Source: Dromaius novaehollandiae
Taxonomy: Eukaryota > Chordata > Aves > Casuariiformes > Dromaiidae
NCBI RefSeq assembly: GCF_036370855.1
Contig: NW_026991398.1
Location: 3,162,001 to 3,226,000 of the forward strand
Direction of reading: 5' to 3'
Length of the DNA: 64,000 bases
This document shows, piece by piece, positions 12,424 to 23,544 of this stretch. A program made the position numbers and the translations under genes. Numbering within the stretch: position 1 is the first letter of the stretch; every line of letters begins with the position of its first letter. The notes under the pieces are model-generated. The model did not search any database. It was given only the letters and a program-made list of their open reading frames with translations, and was not told the DNA's origin.

Positions 12424-13151
12424 TGTTAAAGAATAGCAAACTGAAACTGTCTAGAGGTAGCCGCTTAGCACTTCTATAAAACTTGCTTAGCATGAGGAAC
12501 TAAATTTGCTGAAGGCTTAGGCCGCACTTAGATAAAATAATGAACTTTTACTTAGTCCAGGAAGAAAAGGGCCTCAGAGCTGGTTCAAGCTAGGAAGATA
12601 AGGAAGTTACAAGCAGTCTGCATTCCTGCGTCTCACACTCCCAAAGGGAGGGTGTCAAGGCTTTGAAATAAGACCAGTGCAGGGCATTAGGACCTTGAGG
12701 GTCAAAGCCTTAGCTCACTGCTGGGGCAGTGTTAATTGTTATGATTTAGAATCACCTCCTCCTCAGGACCTTAAGACACAACAGTAAGATCCAACAAAAA
12801 CAGAGGTACAACTGTCATCAGAGACCGCAAAAAACAAAAATAAGGAGAAAAACAGCTTACCTCAGAATGACGATGAGACCCAATGAAGAGCAGGAGACCT
12901 CAGACCAAAAAATTACTATTGGTCTAACTACCACGTGAGGGGTGGGAAATGTAAGTTGAAAAAACTATAATTGTCCAGGATTTGTTTATGTTAGGGTCCC
13001 TCTTTGGAGGCACCCAGCTCGAGCTGTAATTACTGCACGCGCATCATTAATATTTAATTATTTAATTTGTTTTGATTTGGCTCTGAAATTTTCTGCGGGA
13101 ACCTAGGGTTGGGCCCTGTTATGGTGGCCAACAAGCCTAACTTCCATAACA
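12424..13151 (+). mobile_element. LTR-like element, copy 1 (probable solo LTR fossil)
   Basis: A 728-base element beginning TGTTAAAG and ending CATAACA, so its ends form a short TGTTA...TAACA inverted repeat typical of retroviral-type LTRs. A related 775-base copy lies in the opposite orientation at 35065-35839. No internal retroviral region adjoins it. No target-site duplication is visible (flanks GCCAGG and CTGATC). Both copies sit exactly where module homology stops, so recombination has probably removed the original flanks. It is broken and of moderate age; the LTR class is not certain. Confidence 0.65.
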
Positions 13152-13970
13152 CTGATCATTTCTAAAGTCAGCTTTGCATCAGACAATCTGGACATATGCA
13201 CTTTCCATAGTTTCCCAGTCTTCCTCCTCCCCTTGCTCTTTATCATTCAGATACTTCTCAACTCTCCAGTTGCTGCTTTAAGCTTCAGGGAGTCTAAAGC
13301 TTGCATCATCTTTCAGGAGTCTAATTGTCTCTTCAACCAACTCCTTCACTGTGTGTCTATCCAGCCTTTCCTATCTATTTGTGAAGAACATTTCAAGGAA
13401 GGTTATTCCCTGTAGACCATGGACCTCGCTGGTATGTCATATTTCTTATGACACTGGATCAGGTTCATTTTTGTTTGATCACAATGAAAACAAATCCTTC
13501 TGTGTCTGTTTACAGCTAGTTCTCTATGGAAAGCAGGTGGGAATTGGTGCATATGAACTGTAACATAGAGCTACAGCCTTGCCTTGAATGGAAAAAGGTT
13601 AGATTTTAACAGGAGTGAGCTAAGTCCCCAGTGGCTGATGAGAGAATTGGCAGGGCTGGGGAGCTGGGGAGGAAGGTTGTCCATACATGTCTCCTATCAA
13701 AAATACTGCTTGTCCTGCATGTCCAGACTTCCTTAGGAGACACTCTGGATCAATATCAGTTGGAGAAAGTGGATATCACACTAGCTTGTAAGCTGAAAAA
13801 TAAGGAAAGCTTTAAAAGCAGAAATTCTCTTTTTTTTTTTTTTTTTTGATGCTCTCTGAAATTTTCCTCTTGTAAATACACTCCTGAAACCTCTCCAATT
13901 AGCCACACAAGAACTGAAGAGCTGAAGAAAATTATGGAAAGAGGCATGGCTCCTTAGGGGATTTTGCATT
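13152..13970 (-). repeat. Module A, copy 2 (reverse, truncated)
   Basis: Reverse-strand match to 32950-33706 and to 1-745. It starts abruptly at the LTR-like element, so about two thirds of the module is missing. A long T tract at 13830-13848 lies within it. No gene is seen. Confidence 0.7.
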
Positions 13971-14690
13971 TTAATGACCCCTTGGGTGTATTTGGTGCTG
14001 AGCCCATGAACTTCCAATGCTGAGAGGAGACTGAACAAATCTCTCAAGAAGTTAAAGTCAGAAGCAAGTCCCAAAGTTTCCTGGAGTGTTAATCGGTCCC
14101 ACTGAGGACCATTACCAAGAACGTTGGAGGCCCTGATTGCAGGCAGGCAAAGGCAATGTGCAGGTGGCTGTGATGCCAAGTCAACCTGGATGTGTGTCAT
14201 CAAGCAGAATGGCCAAGCCCCACAGCCACCTGCTGGGTAGGGCGATCCTTTCCCTCCCATGTTGCTCAGGGCTCTTCCTGGGGCCAGTGTGAGGGCTGAA
14301 GTGCACAAAGCCGAGTGCAGGGCCATGAAACGGCAACTCCTGGGCTCCCTGGGGGTGAGAAGACGAGGCCCAGTGCCATGAGGAAATGTCATCTTCTTGT
14401 AGGCCTTGCTGGCAGAGACAAGAAGACAAAGATCTCGGTTCCATTGGAGGCTTTTGCCGTGATATTGCCCTCTGTCATCTTCACAACAGGCTGCCCCAAA
14501 CCTGTGTCTCTTTCCCTGCAGCCTGCAGACACCCAGCCTGCTTCCCCACCTCACTCTCACTGCAGGATCTCCCCACCTTTACTGGTGTCCTCTGTCCTTG
14601 CTGGCTGCTCCTGAAACACAAAGCCAGGGGCTGATCACAGAGTCCCTCTGGGTGTCCTGTTGCACCACAGCACTACACTACGACTGACAT
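13970..14690 (-). repeat. Module B, copy (reverse)
   Basis: Matches 32115-32950 and 43790-44490 in reverse and 49450-50640 directly. It contains the intact site GGCGATCCTTTCC at about 14249, into which the copy at 49.8 kb received a solo LTR. Many frames are open on both strands in several copies, which points to base composition rather than coding. Confidence 0.7.
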
Positions 14691-15400
14691 TCTTGTTACC
14701 TGAAGTGCAGTCTGAACCTCTCAGGAGGCAGTTTGTGGCTCTTTCCCCTTCTGCTGCTTCCCACTACCAAGAAAAGCTCCATCATCTCTGAAACCACCTT
14801 GTCACACAGTCACAGGCAACGACTGCATTGGCCTTACTTTCATCTTCACCAGGTTAAAGCAACCCAGGCCGCTTAGCCTCTCCAGACAGGCCATGTGCTT
14901 CAGACCCCCAGTCCCAGCTTAGCAGACCTCCTTTGGGCCCTCTCCAGTTGCTCCCCATTCCTCCAGCACTGGGCAGCCCACACTGGGACACACTGTTCCA
15001 GACCTGGCCACAGCAGTGCTGAGTCAAGGGGGCGATAAGAACTGCTGTTGCCTGGGTGGCCATGCTCTTCCTAATGCAGTCCTGTATGCAGCTGGCCTCA
15101 TTTGTGGTGAACACGCATCACTGGCTCATATGGCATCACTCGTAACGTCCAGGGCCTTCTCCTCAGGGTCACTCCTCTGCCGGTCAGGTCTCTGCCTGTC
15201 CTGATGCATGTGGTGTTCTGCCCCACTGATGAGCCTTTCCAACAGGACAGGATGTGAAGTATACCCCTGCATAACCCACCTTTATCTGGCTTCCTTTTTC
15301 TGCTTACTGGGCCCTCCCCTGATCTCTACAGCCTTTCCAAGATGACAGAGAGCAGCCTTGCTGTCATAGCAGCCAGCTCTCTCCATGTCCATGGATGCCA
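14690..15400 (-). mobile_element. CR1 LINE fragment (minus strand)
   Basis: Plus-strand reading shows antisense CR1 landmarks in order: a CCTCTCCAGACAGGCCATGT-like block, CCCCATTCCTCCAGCACTGG, GGACACACTGTTCCAGACCT, and a GGCCCTCCCCTGATCTCTAC block at about 15308. The corresponding place in the right arm (30440-32115) holds CR1 sequence in the opposite direction, as expected if CR1 was already part of the duplicated unit. It is degenerate with no intact ORF. Confidence 0.75.
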
Positions 15401-16680
15401 GCCAAGTGGTGACCTGCTGGCATGGATAGCAGGTGGCAATGTAGTGTTGAAAGGAGGTTCCCACTAAGAGAGCAAACCCTGCAGTGCCCAAGGCCAGGGG
15501 GATAAACAGAGCTGGGCTGTGCAGGAATGCCAGGAGAGGGGTTTGCTGCCTGAGCTGACTCTGCAGCACCGTTGGACCTGTGACAGACTTCTTGAACTAA
15601 TCGCCAGGCAGGACAAGGTGCCACTAAAGAATTCCTTGGCCTGGATAGCCTATGATCTAGTGACCCTGAGGTCATCATTAGCCCAGTCCCTGTTCATATC
15701 ATATTGAGCGGGTGAGAAGCGGTTCAGGGGAGGAGAGCTAGAAGGGTTTGAGAGTGCAGAGACGAAAGCGGAGATCTTGGTGTGATGTGCCTCTCCTGTA
15801 TATGAAGCACGCTTGGATGCAGACAGTAGAGACTGCCCAAAGGCAGAGGTAGAATTCATTTATTCGGGCACAAGCAAGGAAGCCCAAGGTGCCCTGGGGC
15901 ACTTGCCCAACACCACTCCAAAGGGACATGGTTTTTCTGAATGTGCCATGCAGTATGTGGTAGAGACATGTGGTTGCGCTAGACTCCTCAGGCATCCGAC
16001 ATGGCCCTGCAGGCCTCTTTCTATGTCATTAAATTAAGTGTCTGCACTGAATTACGTTACCTGCTTGTAACATTGGAATCTGCTTGTGTCTCAGCTTCAT
16101 AGTGAGTGAGGCCCTAGTTGTAGTAGGCATCTGGGGTCATTTCAGATGGCCAAGGAAATTCCCCACCTGGCCCCCACCTCATGCTCCAGAAGGATGTGGG
16201 TCTCCCAGTTGTTCTATCAGAGCAAGCAGACACTGCACATGCCTCAGACCACCTCTGTCTTTTCAAATGTCACCAGGTGTCACCAGCTAACTGACTCCCA
16301 CCCTCCCCCTCCAGTGATTGCAATGGGAGTGTAGACAAGGAGCTAATGTGCAGACCGCTCTGTTGTGCACACTTCAACTTGGGAAGGAGAATCTCAGCTC
16401 CTGTGTGTTTGTGAAGTTCATGGGAGAGATCTGAATTCCACTCTAGCCCGGGGGCTTTTAAACAGGCATGAATGCCCAGATTGATTCATCTGAATGAAAA
16501 CCTGAAGCATGTGTGCATGAGCTCCCTCCTTGTCCCTATCTAGGTGTCCTGCCTAGTTATAAGATGGGAATAGGAGCTTCCAGAGTGGGACATTTCCACC
16601 TATCATAGATAGTCACCCTCTGATGAAATAAGTTGCAATGTTGGAATCAGTTTCTCTCCACTCTTTAGAAAAGGACAGTA
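15400..16680 (+). repeat. Module Z, copy 1
   Basis: Matches 52440-53740 directly and 28965-30320 in reverse. The shared segments include GAGCAAACCCTGCAGTGCCC near 15470 and AAAGGGACATGG near 15920. No protein or RNA family is recognised. It lies directly upstream of the conserved OR promoter/exon block in three of the four places that block occurs. Confidence 0.7.
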
Positions 16681-16966
16681 GCTGATTATTTTAGTTTATT
16701 CCAATGAACATTTCCCAGGAGGAGGGAGCACAAGGGACAGAGAGGGCCAGGCTCCTGGGACAGAGGGAGCTCATGGCAACCTGGCAGCACTGCCCAGACA
16801 CAGCTGTGTGCAGGAGCAGCTCCTCTGCAAAGAGCAGCAGGGCTGCGGGCACTGCCTGCTGCTGCTGGCATGAGATGAGAGAAGGCAGAGAGAAGTGCAA
16901 GGCAGTGTGGAGTGGGAGGACAGAGGAGAGCTCCTTGTGGGACAAATCTTCCCAGCCCTTGACACA
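16680..16966 (+). promoter_or_regulatory. Putative promoter and 5' noncoding exon of OR-1
   Basis: This block is conserved upstream of OR-1, OR-2, OR-3 and OR-4. It opens with a homeodomain-like AT box (TGATTATTTTAGTTTATT), then AACATTTCCCAGGAGGAGGG, which only loosely resembles an EBF/Olf-1 site. It ends at a splice donor: ACACA followed by GTAAGT at 16967. The partner acceptor would be at 19381, giving an intron of about 2.4 kb. AT boxes plus Olf-1-like sites and a noncoding first exon are usual for vertebrate OR genes. The transcription start is not seen directly. Confidence 0.5.
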
Positions 16967-19381
16967 GTAAGTCTCTGGCTGTAGAGCAACACTATTGAGG
17001 TTCCTGGAGGGGTCTTCTAAACCCTTCCTATCTCACAACCGATAGGTTTTCTAAGGATAGCTTTCCTGGCTTCTGCAGTGTGGAGGCAGAGGAGGAGTTG
17101 CTTCAGAGCAGGGATTCCCTACCACACCATCTCAGGGACAGGGTCTCCTGCTGCCTTTTCCCAGGGACGCTGCTGGGGTGTGAAGCCAAGGTGTGCACAC
17201 AGGTCTACCCAGGGCCGTAATTCAGAACAGCATCCCTGCGCCACAAGGTGCTGTGTGCCCAGGGCAGTCACTCTGGTGCCTGTGAGGGTCAGCACTTAGT
17301 CTGCCCAGAAAACTCCTCAGGGCACTGCGGGGAGAAGCTCTGGCTGGGAGGATTAACTCCCAGCAGGGCAGGTTCAGTCTCCTGTTGAGAGGGTGCTGCA
17401 TGGGTCAGGGCCACTCACACCTCTAGCTTATGCACACAACATGTCTGCAGTATTTTTAAAGGAAGGTGAAAAAAAGGCTACTTAAAAGGGAAGGAGCTTT
17501 CCTCTTGGTGTCTGTGTCTCAGTTTCCAAATTTTGGCAGGGAGAGAAAAGGAAGAGTTTTCTGGTTTGGCAAGCAACTACGACTCCCAAACTTTCCCTCC
17601 AGAGATCAGTAGGTCTACAAGAAACTCCCAACAAGCTGCTTCATTCCCCACATCGGCATAAAGACAGCACCAACATCACCTTTATGGCCTCATCGGGGTT
17701 TATGAGACCTGCTAGCATAGAGGTGCCCCTGGCCAGTGCCCTGTCCCGGGAGGTTCCTGTAGGGCAGAACTGAGACACAGAGGGTGGGATGAGGTCTGTG
17801 AGCTCCAACAGGGAAAAGACGTTGGGACAGAGAAACAGCTGCCAGCAGAGACAGCTCCAGGCAGCAGAGATGGGCAGGAAGGAGCAGGAACTGCTAACAG
17901 AATTGTCATGGCAGGATGGATTTGGGCAAGTCATGATCAGTCCCTCCAGTGCAGACACCTTCCTCCGGAGCCCCTCATGTCTCCTCTCCCACCCAGCAGA
18001 GCCTCTGCCCTGACAGCCATGGAGTCCAGGCCATGAGCTGCCTCCTCTGCAGCCAGATCTCCAGCAGAGGACAGGGGCATCTCTCCTGCCCTGGACTCAT
18101 TTTGTGCTGCCTGACAAAGGGGCTGAGAGTGACTGTCCTGCGATGTCACCGTCTGTGAGGTGGCATGCCCAGCTGGGTAAGGTGGAGGCTTTCTTGAGTG
18201 CCCCTCTGTCTCTCTCTCCTTGCCTCCCTTGGCAGCAGGATCATGGTGTTGCTCCTTATTTCCACTCCTGTCCATGCTGCTCCTGGTCTTCTCCCAGGCT
18301 CCCTGGGGTCGAGGGATTTCAGCTGCAGTTCAGACATCGCTGCTGCAAGTTCTGCAACAGAGGGATCTGCATGGGAATGAGGTTGCCCCAGGCCCCTTCA
18401 GACCTGTGCGGCTCCAGGAAATGGAATCCATGGGGTTGTGAATTGAGCTGACTCTCCCTTAAGGAGAGACCGTCTTTAGGGCATTTGACCATTTCCCTGC
18501 ATTGTTCTTTCAGGCTGAAAGCTGCTCTGCAGAAGGGCCCAGCTGTCTCATAGCATCTCTGTGATATCTGAGAGGCCAGTGAAGAAGGTGCAGAGATGCA
18601 ACGAGTATGGAAATAGTGTGGGAGGCTGTAAATGGGCATCTGAAAAGAGCCCTGTGTGTCCTTGGCTAGAAGGGGAGTGTGGAGACCTCCCTCTGGGGCC
18701 CTGAGAAAGGGTGAAATTTTGGAGATCTGCACTTTGAAAGTGGATTCCTCTGCTCTCAGCAGTGGCTGTTTGTATTTTTAGGGTAGCACATGAGAGTGAT
18801 CATCCTCCAGCACAAAGCAGTGCAAGCACAGGACAGCTGGGAACAAGGCTAATAGACAGACTAGCTGTTGCCGCTCTGCACCAAGTGATAGTGAAGCCTT
18901 TCCTCTCAGGACTCACAGTAGAAATGCTAGTGATTGCTCTCCTCAAAGAACACCTCCCAGGTATGACAGGGGCATCTCAAAGAAAATAAACAATATTAAA
19001 AAAAACCCCAAACCCAGAAACATTCTTCTGCAACCCACATCCTTTAGAATTGGGAGTGAAGATGCAGAAAAGCCCTTCTACATGAGGAGTGAATTTCATT
19101 CGAAAGAAATTGTGAGCATCAGAGCTATTCACCCCTATTCCCATGTACTCCCTACTGTGCAGCAGGACAGACTCCTCTGGAGCCCTTTGTTAGAGGTCCC
19201 TGCTCCTCACAACATGTTGCCAGCACAAACCAGAGCTCAAGCAAGGGAACTGCACAGATGGGCCTCAGTAAAGAGAGAAGCAATGTGATGCTATTAATGA
19301 GAAATGGCATGCTTTATTTATTTATTCATTTTTCTTGAAATGTCTGTCCTAACTTCTCGCTGGCCTTTTCTCTCTGGACAG
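16967..19381 (+). other. Putative 5' intron of OR-1
   Basis: Runs from the GTAAGT donor to the acceptor TTTTCTCTCTGGACAG, 24 bases before the start codon. It is homologous along its length to the upstream regions of OR-2, OR-3 and OR-4 in their own orientations. A second possible noncoding exon begins near 17076, after a pyrimidine-rich CTTCTGCAG; this acceptor-like site is better in the OR-4 and OR-2 copies. No coding sequence is recognised. Confidence 0.45.
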
Positions 19382-19405
19382 TCCCCCATGCCCCGAGGGT
19401 GCAAA

Positions 19406-20341
19406 ATGTCCAACAGCAGCTCCCTCAACAAGTTCCTCCTCCTGGCATTCACAAACATGCAGCAGCTGCAGCTCTTGCACTTCTCACTCTTCCTGGGCAT
19501 CTACCTGGCTGCCCTCCTGGGCAACGGCCTCATCATCACAGTCGTAGCCTGTGACCACCAGCTCCACACCCCCATGTACTTCTTCCTCCTCAACCTCTCC
19601 CTCCTCGACCTTGGCTCCCTCTCCACCACTGTCCCCAAATCCATGGCCAATTCCCTGTGGGACGCCAGGGCCATTTCCTACTCAGGATGTGCTGCCCAGA
19701 TATTTTTGTTTGTTGTTTTCATTTCAGCTGAATATTGTCTTCTCACAGTCATGGCCTACGACCGCTTTGTTGCCATCTGCAGACCCCTGCACTACAGCAC
19801 AACCATGGGCAGCAGAGCTTGTGTCAGAATGGCAGCAGCTGCCTGGGCCAGTGGGTTTCTCAATGCTGCCCTGCACACTGCTAATACATTTTCGATACCA
19901 CTCTGCCAAGGCAACACAGTGGACCAGTTCTTCTGTGAAATCCCCCAGATCCTCCAGCTCTCCTGCACAGATGCCTACCTCAGGGAAGTGGGACTTATTG
20001 TGGTTGGTATTTGTTTAGCTTTGGGGTGTTTTGTTTTCATTGTGGTGTCCTACGTGCAGATCTTCACTGTTGTGCTGAGGATCCCCTCTGAGCAGGGCCG
20101 GCACAAAGCCTTTTCCATGTGCCTCCCGCACCTGGCCGTGGTCTCGCTATTCATCAGCACTGGCCTGTTTGCCTACCTGAAGCCCCCCTCCATCTCCTCC
20201 CCAGCTCTGGATCTGGTGGTGGCTGTTCTGTACTCGGTGGTGCCTCCAGCAGTGAACCCCCTCATCTACAGCATGAGGAACAAGGAGCTCAAGGACGCAC
20301 TGAGGAAACTGATTCAACTGGTACCAGTTCAGCAGCAATAA
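19406..20341 (+). CDS. OR-1, olfactory receptor, family-14-like (311 aa)
   Basis: A seven-transmembrane odorant receptor of the plasma membrane of olfactory neurons that couples odour binding to a stimulatory G protein. The start at MSNSSS is chosen because the other four genes begin there; an in-frame ATG at 19304 would add 34 residues spanning the splice acceptor. Family landmarks: sequon NSS at residue 3, GN in TM1 (40-41), PMYFFLLNLSLLDLG (56-70), MAYDRFVAICRPLHY at the end of TM3, cysteines 95 and 177 for the extracellular disulfide, SYVQIF in TM5, KAFSMCLPHL entering TM6, and NPLIYSMRNKEL in TM7. Length is normal and the frame is intact. The C-terminus VPVQQQ pairs it with OR-4. It converges with OR-2. 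It is likely functional; the orthologue and ligand are unknown. Confidence 0.95.
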   Translation: MSNSSSLNKFLLLAFTNMQQLQLLHFSLFLGIYLAALLGNGLIITVVACDHQLHTPMYFFLLNLSLLDLGSLSTTVPKSMANSLWDARAISYSGCAAQIFLFVVFISAEYCLLTVMAYDRFVAICRPLHYSTTMGSRACVRMAAAAWASGFLNAALHTANTFSIPLCQGNTVDQFFCEIPQILQLSCTDAYLREVGLIVVGICLALGCFVFIVVSYVQIFTVVLRIPSEQGRHKAFSMCLPHLAVVSLFISTGLFAYLKPPSISSPALDLVVAVLYSVVPPAVNPLIYSMRNKELKDALRKLIQLVPVQQQ

Positions 20342-21340
20342 GTTGCCCATCTCTCCTCACAAGCAATTCCCAGTTTACCTCAGACAGCTCTTGTGCTTTG
20401 GGAGTTCTGCCTGTGATAGCCATGTTTGTACACAAATGTTTGAATTCATCCCACTTCTCCAGGAGCAGAAAACCTGTGCGTCTGACCCAGAGGCCTTCTG
20501 TAAATCTGTAAATCATGGTGTCAGAGCTGGCCTCCCAAGTAGTATCTCTGCAATAAAAGGGGATCTCCTTAGTCCTGTGCCTGAATAATGGGCTCTTCTT
20601 CCCAAGTTGGAGCCATGAATGTGCCCAGGGAATTGCACCCCAAAAGGCCCTGTTGCTGTGCTTGGGCTTTCCATTGGCAAAGGGGGGAAGCACTCATAGA
20701 GTGATGTTTGAGGGAATAAGGGCTGGATTCAGCTGTCACTTGTGGGTGCCCAGTGCCCCTGGAGAGGGTGAGTGGTCAAGAGGTCTCTGCCAGGGACTGT
20801 CCCACGCATTAGAGGGCTGGTGAGAGATGCCCATCCTTCTGGAAGGGAATATGGAGCCACCTGGATGGAGAGCACAGGGGATCTCCAGGGGCAGCATGTG
20901 CCTGGGATGGGCAGTGAGTGGAGACTCCCCAAACCAAGTGGAGTCACACAAAATAAAGGGCCAAACCAGGGAATGCACCACATCAGGGCTCTGCAGTCTC
21001 AGCAGAGGGAGTGGGCTGGGTCTAAGGACACCACTGAACCGTTGGAAATGGCCTGTGATTGCTCCAAGGATCCTCCACAGCTACAGACCCTGGGGAGGGC
21101 TTGTCAGGTGCAATGATGCTGGTCCAGCTGGGTCTGCCCTCACCAGCACAGCCAGTGCGGAGTCACCCTGGGGCCGTACAGCCTGCTCGCCCTGCAGAGC
21201 AGCACCATCAGCCCAGGGCCTTGCAGGGAGCCCAGGACAGGGGTGCAGGAATGGCTGATCAGGCCAGCACGGACACACTGACCTGAAGAAAGGCTCTCTG
21301 AGGAGCAGGGACATCTCCAGAGAAGAGCGAAGGAGCAACT
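20342..21340 (+). repeat. 3' flank of OR-1 (plus-type) and inner arm
   Basis: Matches 57128-58130 after OR-4. From about 20720 onward it also matches, in reverse, 23560-24060, 36970-37640 and 60850-61560 beside the minus-strand genes, so it forms the inner part of the palindrome arms. The first 350 bases are specific to plus-strand receptors. No gene is seen beyond the 3' untranslated region. Confidence 0.65.
20552..20557 (+). terminator. Likely polyadenylation signal of OR-1
   Basis: AATAAA in CAATAAAAGGGGATCTCC, about 210 bases after the stop codon. The same motif is kept at the same distance after OR-4 (57336-57341). Confidence 0.55.
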
Positions 21341-22180
21341 GTGTGCTTGTGGGGAGGAATAAATGAAAACCTGTTTCCGTGTGTGTCAGCTCCGGGCAGG
21401 CTGCTCTGTCACTGGAGCTGCCTGAGGAGCCCCGGGGCCAGGACTCTTGTGCTGCCCTGGGGAGAGGGGCTGCCCAGAGGGGCTGCAGGCAGCCAGGGTG
21501 AAGGATCTCTGGTCATGAGAGCAGTGGAGACATGGAGTGCCTGGCCTCCATTTCCTTGTGCCATTGCTGGCCCCCAGGTGTGGGGCTGATGGGGAGGCTG
21601 ACACCCGTCTGTGCCCCCCAGCAGCTGCTGTGGCCTGCAGAGGGGCTGGGGCTGTGGGGTGAGTGCCCAGAGCTCTGCAGCCCCCTGCCACAGGCACTGC
21701 TGTGGGGCCACCCCAGCCTGGGCTGCTCTGCTGGGTGGGCTGGGGAGAGGGCAGGGGAGGTGGGGAGAGCTGGGGAGGGTCTGGTCTGGTCTGGAAAGGG
21801 CCCAGGAGAGGACAAATGCCAGCAGGCAGCTACTGCGTGTGAACAGCAGTGTGGGAGCACACAGCCGTGTGCTTGCAGGCAAACGCAGGTCTGCTGGGAA
21901 AGGCAGCAGGACATGGCGGGTGCAGGAGAGAAGAGCCCAGGTAGTTCCCTGTGTTGCATGGACACAGTGGGGAAGCTGCCCCAGGGCCATCGTCCCAGAG
22001 CAGCCCCTCACATCACCCCTTTCCAGCACTGGCTGCTCACCCAGCTGTGGGGTGGTCCAAGGCCAGCTCCATCCTCCTGCAGGTCTCTGTATCCTGAGAG
22101 AGGGGAAAAGGCCAGCCTTGCATGGCCTCTCTTCTGCACCAGAACCCAGCAGATCCTGGAGCACGGTGTCTGCTGACCCT

Positions 22181-22320
22181 CACATTGGGCACAGCCTGGG
22201 CTGGGCAGGGGCTGGGTGCTTTCACCCCTCAGACTCCAGGGGATCATCCTCACATTGGGCACAGCCTGGGCTGGGCAGGGGCTGGGTGCTTTCACCCCTC
22301 AGACTCCAGGGGATCATTTA
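22181..22320 (+). repeat. 70-bp tandem duplication
   Basis: Two near-identical 70-base units begin CACATTGGGCACAGCC at 22181 and 22251 and each ends CAGGGGATCAT. The same two-unit pattern with the same period is at 58973 and 59043. Confidence 0.95.
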
Positions 22321-23275
22321 AGAGTCATTTAAGAATACCCCAGCCCTTTCCACATTGAGGTCTTTGGTTCCAGCTCCAGCTGAGCTCTGGTTTTCCTCAC
22401 TCCATCCCCTTATGCACACACAAGGTCTCGAGGCTCCCCTGGGCAGCCCGTGCCCCTTCCACCCTCTGTGCACTTCCACCCCAGCACCCTGAGTGCTGCT
22501 GCTGCTGCCAGGGCAGAGGTGGAGGATCCCCCGGAGCGGCTCCTCAGGGAGCTCCCCAGGGAAACGCTGTGCCCAGCCCCAGCCCCAGCCCCAGCCTCAG
22601 CATGTCAGAGGGGAGCTGCCATCTCCCAACCCACTCTGGCAGTGCTAGCCCCACCTCAGCCTGCTCCTGAAAGGCTCCAGTGCAGCCCTGGAGGGAGCTG
22701 GAGCTGCCTCAGGCCTGGGGCAGTCTGGTGACAGGAGGGTTTGACATGGGCACGGCAGTAGCAGTGCTGGGAGCAGGGGAGGAGCAGGGAAATTGAGGCA
22801 AAGACCTCTGCTCTCGGCTTCAGGGCCAGGGCACTGGATGGGTGATGCCTTTGTGGCTGATCAGGCTCCAGGTTCAGGGTGGATGCCAGCTCGAAAGTAG
22901 GAGCACCAAGATTTTCATGGGCTTCAGTGCAGCTGTGACCATGGTGAAGGCAAGTGGGCAGACCCAGGCGCAGGCAACTGCAAAAGCTGGGGGTGGAAAA
23001 GTCAGCGTGGGGCTGGTGAAGATCCTCCCTCTGCTCCCTATGGGGAAGAGAGTCCCCAGGCAATGCTGGACTCCACTTTGGCTGAGGGGAGAGGTGCAGA
23101 GGGAGGTTGGAAGAGGCAGATGGAGCCTCTCAGGGTTCATGAGGGAGTTTTCCAAACACCAAGGCTGAGCCAGGGAGGGGCATTGGGATCTTCCCCCGAT
23201 GCTCTCCCAGCCAGGCTCATTCTGCTCTGCCCCAGGTGCTCTCGTCCCCGTGCCAGTGGTGCCAGAGTAGAGGCT

Positions 23276-23510
23276 GAGAATTCATGGATTCACAGAGGAG
23301 TTTTGGTGGGAAGAGACCTCTGGAGGTCTCCAGTCCAACCTCCCACACAAAGCAGGGCTGTAGGAGCCCTCCAGTCCCATCTGGCCATCACTGGACTGTG
23401 CCTGACCCTGGTTAGGATCCCCAAGCCTGCTCTGCTCCTCTTGTCCAGGCTCTGCAGAACGGCACCTCTCATCAGTGGGTCCCTGCCCCACCTGCCTGCT
23501 GGCACCCTCG
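23276..23510 (-). mobile_element. CR1 LINE 3' end (minus strand)
   Basis: Plus-strand reading: ATTCATGGATTCACAGAGG, GGGAAGAGACCTCTGGAGGT, CTCCAGTCCAACCTCCCAC. This is the reverse complement of the CR1 3' untranslated end with its terminal ATTCT-type repeat. Orthologous positions are at 36105-36300 and 60115-60310, so the insertion predates the block duplication. Confidence 0.85.
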
Positions 23511-23544
23511 GCTCCTGGCTCCGCTTCCCACATGGAGCAGCCCT

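Noticed and set aside
13781-14560. A 259-codon minus-strand frame across modules A and B
   Set aside because: Other module copies are open in different frames on both strands, the frame runs through a poly-T tract and the module junction, and no protein family is recognised.
19304-19405. Upstream in-frame ATG extending OR-1 by 34 residues
   Set aside because: The extension crosses the conserved splice acceptor and is absent from the other four receptors, which all start at MSN.
19318-20350. Open frames antisense or frame-shifted to the five OR genes (about 60-195 aa)
   Set aside because: They are shadows of the conserved OR coding sequence, and the same ones recur behind each paralogue.
21409-22321. 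Long overlapping frames in the GC-rich centre (up to about 250 aa on both strands), mirrored at 58201-59135
   Set aside because: The copies are similar at DNA level in all frames. No domain, start context or splice structure supports coding.
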